Source: Acidianus brierleyi (lineage in GTDB: Archaea > Thermoproteota > Thermoprotei_A > Sulfolobales > Sulfolobaceae). From it: DNA of 64,000 nt. The first letter of the stretch is position 1. Each line of letters opens with the position of its first letter. Location of the stretch: positions 1,736,001 to 1,800,000 of the forward strand of contig NZ_CP029289.2 in assembly GCF_003201835.2 (NCBI RefSeq), read 5' to 3'. The notes below the pieces were generated by a model. It ran no database searches. It saw nothing but the letters and a program-made list of their open reading frames with translations, and was not told the origin of the DNA. The position numbers were made by a program, and so were the translations under genes. Below are positions 58,539 to 64,000 of this stretch, piece after piece.

Positions 58539-60479
58539 TCAAAAATTCTTCCTTGGTTTTACTACAGTAAATTTTTGCCCTAAAAATTCAGAATAATAAG
58601 TACCTAAGTCTCTATCATATTCCTTGGCCATAGGCTCAAGTTCTTTAATCTCCTCTTCTTCTAATTCCCTATATTCGTATGTAGGTATACCAACTTTTTC
58701 CTCAAACAAGCTTTTAGCTAATTTTTTGGCATCTCCTTGTAATCTATTCATTATCTCTATATATGGAAGATTTCTCAAATCTTGATATTCTTTATCAGAT
58801 ATTAGTTTGTCTATCAATAACGCTTTTAGTAGCCTTAAAACTTCAAATCTGTTTGGCTGAAGACCAAGTTTAGAAGGATCTAATTTTCCTCTAATATAAA
58901 TTCTTCCACCAACCATTCCACTTCCAACATAATTTCCAGTAGGTTCTGCCTTAGTATTATTAAATATTAATATAACACCACCAGCCATATATTCCCCCAA
59001 GTAATCGTCTACTCTTCCTCCTATTATAAGGTAAGGTCTATTTCCCTCATATTCCCTCATCTGAATACCTACTCTATTGCCAGCATTTCCCTTAACAAAT
59101 ATTTTACCACCCTGAAATGCTTGACCTAGGACATCTCTTGCGTCTCCATAAATAACTACCTTTCCTCCATGCATTGTATCACAACAATCGTCTGCAACGT
59201 TTCCATAAACATATATTTCATTATTCTCGTTAAGATTAGCTAATGCATTCCCCACATAACCATATAGCCTTATTTTTTTACCAGCTTTTGGAAATGATAT
59301 TCCTATATATCTATGAGAAAGAACATTTATTACTGTAATTTCAGACTTATTCAATTTTAATATCTCTTTATTTAAATCTTTATATCCAATATTCGAAGCA
59401 TCTATATCATAGGTACTAGAATCAAAATGAGAAGAAGAGAAACTTTCTATTTCTTCCCTACTTCTTCCATAACTAATAACTCCCTTTTTTAACGATGCTA
59501 TAAAATACGAACCAGGGGCTAAAGTCCATACTTTAGCTTTTTTATTTAACAGTCTAATTTGATTTTCTTCACTTGCTATATAATAATAATTTTCATCTTC
59601 GCCTATAATTATAGGTCTAAATTTAGATCTATCAGCAATACCTATCATATAAAGATCATCTCCAGAATCATAACCTATAATAGCTGTGAATGGACCATCC
59701 AATCTAGCGTTTCTATACCTATAATCCTCTTCTGTAGTCAATACATTGGCCCTCCTAGAGGGATTCATCATTATTTTTACTGCCTCTTCTATAGAAAGTC
59801 CCTCACTTATTAGCTCTTCAAAAAGAAAAGCCATAACTTCACTGTCAGTTCCAACGAATCCTTCCCATCCCCTAGATTTTAGAAATTCTAAGTTAGCACC
59901 AAAAGAACTTACGTCACCGTTATGAACTATAGCTATATCAAAAGTTGAAAAAGGATGAGACCAAAAAGGATAATGCCCTGGAGAATTTGTCGGTTGTCTA
60001 GTATGAGCTAACCATAGATCTCCAGAATAATCTTGAACATTATAGATCTTAGCAATATCTTTTGGATATCCTACACCTTTAAAGACATCTAAAGATTTCC
60101 CAACACTATATATCCTTCCTTTGTGTTTCTGCCATAATATCTCATTAATATTTCTAGTAACTTTTTTAATTTGGGCAACGTTACCTAATGTAATCTCGAA
60201 TTTACAATCACAAACATCACCATCAACATAAGAAGAACTCAAAACTCTAACACCATATTTTTCTATCATTCCCTTAATTTCGTCTATATCGCCAGAATAG
60301 AATGCCTTGACTAGATATCTATTCTCACTATTTAAATTAAAAACAGCAAAACCTGCTCCCTTATCACTTCCCCTATAACTTACTGCATCTATAGCGTTGA
60401 CTACTTTTTCGCCTTCTATTTTAGGAGAATTAACTTTCCTTAATATTCCGAAAACTCCACAACCCGAAGGAGAAATCAT
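58539..60479 (-). CDS. Glutamate synthase: class II glutaminase domain fused to the GXGXG domain
   Basis: The 646-aa chain joins two parts of bacterial GltB. Residues 7-330 are a class II (Ntn) glutamine amidotransferase: Cys7 in GCGVFGIL would become the N-terminal nucleophile after removal of a 6-residue propeptide, and LWLAHTRQPTNSPGHYP, FDIAIVHNGDVSSF and GTDSEVMAFLFEEL are typical. Residues 400-570 are GXGXG beta-helix repeats (VADDCCDTMHGGKVVIYGDA, GQAFQGGKIFVKGNAG). It should make ammonia for the FMN subunit encoded just upstream (60476-62599), which it overlaps by 4 bp. Confidence 0.9.
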   Translation of the reverse strand: MISPSGCGVFGILRKVNSPKIEGEKVVNAIDAVSYRGSDKGAGFAVFNLNSENRYLVKAFYSGDIDEIKGMIEKYGVRVLSSSYVDGDVCDCKFEITLGNVAQIKKVTRNINEILWQKHKGRIYSVGKSLDVFKGVGYPKDIAKIYNVQDYSGDLWLAHTRQPTNSPGHYPFWSHPFSTFDIAIVHNGDVSSFGANLEFLKSRGWEGFVGTDSEVMAFLFEELISEGLSIEEAVKIMMNPSRRANVLTTEEDYRYRNARLDGPFTAIIGYDSGDDLYMIGIADRSKFRPIIIGEDENYYYIASEENQIRLLNKKAKVWTLAPGSYFIASLKKGVISYGRSREEIESFSSSHFDSSTYDIDASNIGYKDLNKEILKLNKSEITVINVLSHRYIGISFPKAGKKIRLYGYVGNALANLNENNEIYVYGNVADDCCDTMHGGKVVIYGDARDVLGQAFQGGKIFVKGNAGNRVGIQMREYEGNRPYLIIGGRVDDYLGEYMAGGVILIFNNTKAEPTGNYVGSGMVGGRIYIRGKLDPSKLGLQPNRFEVLRLLKALLIDKLISDKEYQDLRNLPYIEIMNRLQGDAKKLAKSLFEEKVGIPTYEYRELEEEEIKELEPMAKEYDRDLGTYYSEFLGQKFTVVKPRKNF

Positions 60480-62599
60480 AGAGAACCAGCCTGTTTAACC
60501 CTTATTTTTTTAGCAATATAAGAATTCAAATTAACAGCTCTAAGAAGTTCCCTATTTCCAGTCAAACTAGATTGAACACTAAATACTCCGGCTGCCCCTG
60601 CCAATAGTGCAATCTCCTTCTTCATACCTACTATAATGTTAAAGGCCTTCTCCTTTAGATTTCCCTTACTTCCCTCACCTATAGCAACCTCAAGTATCTT
60701 ATAGGGCACTATAACAGAGTCAGCACCCAATAGAACTAATTTAAATACATCACCTGCATCTCTTATTCTAGAAGACTTAGCTATAATATCAAATTTATTC
60801 CTAATACCAGTTTCTCTTAGCTTAGTATCAAACTCTGATAAAAGAATTTCTAAATCCTCATCCATAATTTCCTCATCAAGTATATATCCATTTACTTCCT
60901 TAGAAAAACAGTCAAAGCAATCTGATACTAAATAATAACTATCCTTCTCTATTTTTGTGCTCCAATTTGCTATACCTTTCTTATCTCTACTTAGATAGAC
61001 CTCCTCATAAGGAGATAAAACATTTTCGTCGAAAACCAAAGATCCCCCAGCAAGTGCAGCCCATGCAAAAGCTTCTTTAAACTCCAAAGGAGCTTCTGAA
61101 ATATCAAAAATTATAGGTAATGAGATATAAACTCTTCCCTTATTAAGCAGGAAACTAGTATCAATATCCTCTCTATATGGATCTATAGGCGGTCTGGTCA
61201 CTTGAGCACCATCAGTTCTCAACCAATCTATTATCCTAGCAGGTTTTTCAACATCTGGCGGAGAAGTACTACCCATACTAGTTATCACTGGCTCACCTTT
61301 GTTAGCTAATTCATGTATATTAAACTTCCTCCTTTTTGTCCACAATTCCCCAAGTTTAGGATTAAGTTCCTCAGATTCACCCCTAATTTTCAATATATCC
61401 AAGACATCCCTAGAAAGCCCATAACCATATAGCAAATCTCTCCTACTTCTTAATTCTCTTATACTATTCAAACCTAAATTCTCAACTATACTACCCAATT
61501 CCATTTTAAAACCATTAATAAAATTGATCAAAGATTTAGTACCGAACTCCATATCGAGAAATCTAGATCCATCAATTTTATTTGTAAGAGCAGTTGGACA
61601 TGATCCAATATGGCATTTATGCACCATGACACAACCCATGGCTATTAAAGCCCCAGTACCTACACTTACAATGTCTGCTCCTAGAGCTATTAATTTAGCT
61701 GCGTCAGTAGCATCTGCTATCCTACCTGCAGCAATTATAGTAAAATTATCTCTCATACCTTCTTCTTTTAAAACAGAATCAGCAGATGCTACAGCTAATT
61801 CAATAGGAATACCTAAATTATCTCTAATTATTGTAGGAGTGGCTCCAGTACCAGCTCCATGACCGTCAATTATTACACCGGCAGCTCCCATCCTAGCTAT
61901 TCCAGATACTATATATGGCACATAATTAGTAGCTGCAACTTTTACAAAAACAGGTTTTCCAGTAGCCTCCTTTAATGCTTCTATCCTCTGTCCTAAATCC
62001 TCAATAGAATAAATATCATGATGTGGAGCAGGAGAAATTGCATCCATGCCTATAGGAATTCTCCTTGTCTTTGAAATAGCCTCGGTAACCTTACTACCAG
62101 GTAAATGACCTCCTATACCAGGCTTTGCACCTTGCCCTATTTTTATAACTACACCCAATCCAGCATTCAAAACATCTATATCTACACCAAATCTAGCAGA
62201 AGCCCATTGAACAAATATCCTCTTGTGTTTAGCAACTTCAGGATGCAATCCTCCTTCTCCAGTACCTGCTAAAGTTTGCGTAAGATCAGCAGCTTCTGCT
62301 ATAACTATATTAGGATTCCCACTTAACGCACCATAAGACATATCACCTAAATACAAAGGGGCCGCCATATCAATTCCAGAAAATCTTAAGGAAAGATCTA
62401 CATCATTTTCATAGAGAGTGTTCCTTTCAACTTTAAATTCAATCCTATCTAGAATTCTTAAACTCTCCCTTCTTTTCTGCATTATTTTGAATGGTCTTCC
62501 TGTCAAAGCCAAATGTCTTATATGATCTATCTTATCAACAGTCCAAAATTCTGAATCAGTCTGTTTCGGTATAGGTAAATACTTATTTATTATCAGCAT
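60476..62599 (-). CDS. Glutamate synthase FMN/Fe-S barrel subunit with a long C-terminal extension
   Basis: This chain aminates 2-oxoglutarate using ammonia from the glutaminase chain. The FMN barrel (about residues 40-420) has PLYLGDMSYGALSG, NAGLGVVIKIGQGAKPG, ISPAPHHDIYSIEDLGQRI, IIDGHGAGTGATPT and the Fe-S site GCVMVHKCHIGSCPT. At 707 aa it exceeds a plain barrel domain by about 200 aa. The extension includes a CFDC pair, and RIRDAGDVFKLVLLGADSVI echoes the barrel segment RIADATDAAKLIALGADIVS. No GltD-type NAD(P)H subunit is adjacent, so the reductant may be ferredoxin; that is inference. Confidence 0.88.
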   Translation of the reverse strand: MLIINKYLPIPKQTDSEFWTVDKIDHIRHLALTGRPFKIMQKRRESLRILDRIEFKVERNTLYENDVDLSLRFSGIDMAAPLYLGDMSYGALSGNPNIVIAEAADLTQTLAGTGEGGLHPEVAKHKRIFVQWASARFGVDIDVLNAGLGVVIKIGQGAKPGIGGHLPGSKVTEAISKTRRIPIGMDAISPAPHHDIYSIEDLGQRIEALKEATGKPVFVKVAATNYVPYIVSGIARMGAAGVIIDGHGAGTGATPTIIRDNLGIPIELAVASADSVLKEEGMRDNFTIIAAGRIADATDAAKLIALGADIVSVGTGALIAMGCVMVHKCHIGSCPTALTNKIDGSRFLDMEFGTKSLINFINGFKMELGSIVENLGLNSIRELRSRRDLLYGYGLSRDVLDILKIRGESEELNPKLGELWTKRRKFNIHELANKGEPVITSMGSTSPPDVEKPARIIDWLRTDGAQVTRPPIDPYREDIDTSFLLNKGRVYISLPIIFDISEAPLEFKEAFAWAALAGGSLVFDENVLSPYEEVYLSRDKKGIANWSTKIEKDSYYLVSDCFDCFSKEVNGYILDEEIMDEDLEILLSEFDTKLRETGIRNKFDIIAKSSRIRDAGDVFKLVLLGADSVIVPYKILEVAIGEGSKGNLKEKAFNIIVGMKKEIALLAGAAGVFSVQSSLTGNRELLRAVNLNSYIAKKIRVKQAGSL

Positions 62600-62888
62600 T
62601 ATCAGTCGCAGATTTAAATTTGATAATATTCTTATATATTTGTTAATGAAAATCTAAAAGGTATTTTTTAGTTTAATCCCATGCAAATTTAGGTTTCTAT
62701 TTATGATGTATATAGTTCGTATTCATAATCATTATCTTTTATAAGTTACTATATAATTATTGCAGTGGATAATTTTAACAATAATTTAAAGAATAACGTA
62801 ATTCATTATAAATTAAACAAGCTTCGACAGAATAAGATAAACATAGTTTAGAACAGAATATCTATTAAGAAAAATATATAATTTATCA
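62600..62888. other. 289-bp intergenic region
   Basis: This A/T-rich stretch has no start-to-stop frame worth calling and no recognisable RNA. The left end holds the promoter of the glutamate synthase operon, with CTTATATATT (62631-62640) on the plus strand giving a TATA-like box about 36 nt from the ATG and a leader of about 10 nt. Confidence 0.5.
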
Positions 62889-63359
62889 TTAAGAATGGTC
62901 AAGATAGTTTACATTACCTTGAAGAAAATTTACAATAGTTCCTCTACCTACATTATCAGAAGCTAAAGAAATTACATAATTTCTATATAATATCAATATT
63001 ATATAAGAATCATTTTTTTCAAAATTCATTTCTTCATTAACATTCTTAACTAATTTAACGTTATTATAAGAGAAATTATAATGCTTTACTGATTGATTAT
63101 AGAATACCGAAACCAAATTATTATAGAAATTTCTTGCCGACTCGTTGGTAGTAAAATTATATACTATTACAGAAAAATTTCCTTTAGGTCCTAAATAGAT
63201 TGCCTCATATCTATCCGGAGTCTCATTCATTATACACATTTTCTTAAAATTATCGTACTTCTGAGGTAGAAAAAAGGATGGCTCATGATCAATTAACAAA
63301 ATAATTGATAAAAATACTAATGCTATAGCTACAAACAAAAAGACATATCTATACTTCAT
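62889..63359 (-). CDS. Small membrane-anchored extracytoplasmic protein
   Basis: The 156-aa product has a short basic start (MKYRY), a hydrophobic anchor over residues 6-23 and a C-terminal ectodomain with several N-x-S/T sites (NFSVIVYNFTTNESARNF, YNQSVKHYNFSYNN). I do not recognise the fold; the pattern YEAIYLGPKGNFSVIVYNF suggests a small beta-rich domain. GGTG lies 7 nt before the ATG. It follows the SlaB-like gene by 32 bp on the same strand, so a cell-envelope role is likely. Confidence 0.65.
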   Translation of the reverse strand: MKYRYVFLFVAIALVFLSIILLIDHEPSFFLPQKYDNFKKMCIMNETPDRYEAIYLGPKGNFSVIVYNFTTNESARNFYNNLVSVFYNQSVKHYNFSYNNVKLVKNVNEEMNFEKNDSYIILILYRNYVISLASDNVGRGTIVNFLQGNVNYLDHS

Positions 63360-63391
63360 ATAAAAACACCAAAATAACTTAAAAAAAGAGA

Positions 63392-64000
63392 TTAACTTAT
63401 TTTCCTTAATACTAAAATTATCGCTACTATACCTAATATTAATCCAACTATAGCTGCTGCTAAAGCTCCGTAAACTATTCCCGAAAGAGAGGAGTAATCA
63501 GACTTTAATGTAGTTTCAGTATTACTTAAACTAATTACTGTAGAATTAAGTGAACTTTCTTCAGACTTTAACGTATTTACTTCGGTTGACAGAGAACTTG
63601 CGGTACTAGATAAGCTTGATACTGATGTACTTAGACTACTTATTGATGAATTCAAACTCTTTATTTCATGATTTATAGTACTAATGTCATTATATAAGGT
63701 ACTAATATTACTATTCAAATCAGATATCTTAGTTAAAGTTTCATTAATCAAGTTTGTCAGAGAGTTTATTTCACGATTAATCTGAGTAAAGTAAGGCATA
63801 GGATTAAGCTGGACATCTGTAAATATCTCCTTCATTGCACTGTATCCTGAATATGATGCATTAATCATTAAGTATCCTTCTGTTGGCACATTAGATATAT
63901 TGTACGTAAACTCATACATTCCAATAGTAGAATTATAAGTTGCAGACTCTGTCATACCATTAAATGTGACTGTTACAGTTGCAGTACTTACTGGGGCTCC
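63392..64000 (-). CDS. C-terminal part of a SlaB-like S-layer anchor protein (partial)
   Basis: The frame stays open to the window edge; 202 residues are visible. The first 70 form a beta-sandwich-like domain (TATVTVTFNGMTESATYNST, GYLMINASYSGYSA). A serine-rich coiled coil of about 90 residues follows (ISSLSTSVSSLSSTASSLS), then one membrane helix (ALAAAIVGLILGIVAIILVL) and the cytoplasmic tail RKIS. This is the C-terminal plan of Sulfolobales SlaB, which anchors the outer SlaA lattice as a stalk. The upstream part, and probably slaA, should lie to the right of the window. Other stalk-type surface proteins are possible but less likely. Confidence 0.78.
   Translation of the reverse strand, partial: GAPVSTATVTVTFNGMTESATYNSTIGMYEFTYNISNVPTEGYLMINASYSGYSAMKEIFTDVQLNPMPYFTQINREINSLTNLINETLTKISDLNSNISTLYNDISTINHEIKSLNSSISSLSTSVSSLSSTASSLSTEVNTLKSEESSLNSTVISLSNTETTLKSDYSSLSGIVYGALAAAIVGLILGIVAIILVLRKIS

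Noticed and set aside
62600..62888. A second C/D box sRNA near ATGATG-like DNA at 62704
   Set aside because: A C-box-like TATGATGT is present but no CTGA D boxes follow at the right distance and the region is uniformly A/T-rich.

Overview
The window comes from a thermoacidophilic archaeon of the order Sulfolobales (Thermoproteota), possibly an Acidianus-like genus; the genus is a guess. The evidence is the strongly AT-rich DNA, BRE/TATA boxes 25-29 nt upstream of start codons (leaderless mRNAs), short overlapping operons with GTG/TTG starts and GGTG-type ribosome binding sites, an intron-containing tRNA, a C/D box sRNA, and Sulfolobales-type genes (PolB1, PriL, XPD, the aKMT protein methyltransferase, a SlaB-like S-layer anchor, an NADH-module-free complex I, a flavin thymidylate synthase).

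Layout. 1-3.7 kb: the start of a PIN-domain ATPase gene, PLP synthase (pdxS-pdxT), eS26 and prolyl-tRNA synthetase. 3.7-11 kb: A-type ATP synthase (K, a 53-aa subunit, D, B, A, E, F leftward; subunit I divergent). The A subunit gene carries a one-base deletion in this sequence. 11-18.3 kb: metG and priL diverging from one palindromic TATA box, a CDP-alcohol phosphotransferase, a three-gene operon with the lysine methyltransferase, and DNA polymerase B1. 18.3-22.2 kb: tRNA-Arg(GCG), a large glycosylated surface protein, a C/D box sRNA just after the inositol-phosphate synthase gene. 22.2-31.4 kb: complex I operon nuoA-C-D-H-I-J-K-(M+L fusion)-N, without nuoB or nuoE/F/G. 31.5-43 kb: thyX, two thioredoxin-domain proteins, a nucleotidyltransferase, superoxide dismutase, an unrecognised membrane/coiled-coil protein, XPD helicase, ThiC and a Rieske ferredoxin. 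43-52.3 kb: ten overlapping genes encoding all seven shikimate-pathway enzymes, chorismate mutase/prephenate dehydrogenase and a split transketolase that supplies erythrose-4-phosphate. 52.3-58.5 kb: rightward information-processing genes (E1-like enzyme, flippase-like membrane protein, Cdc45/RecJ-like protein, Pcc1, uL16, Dph2, Csl4, RpoL, TFS) and tRNA-Arg(TCT) with a 14-nt intron. 58.5-62.6 kb: a two-gene glutamate synthase. 62.9-64 kb: a small anchored extracytoplasmic protein and the C-terminal end of a SlaB-like S-layer stalk protein running off the right edge.

The window is mostly core chromosome: energy conservation, aromatic and nitrogen metabolism, replication, translation and the cell surface. 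I saw no CRISPR array, insertion sequence or provirus. The least explained parts are the 614-aa membrane protein, the 767-aa surface protein with its odd upstream region, the enlarged glutamate synthase FMN subunit, the complex I architecture, and several small conserved-looking proteins embedded in informational operons.
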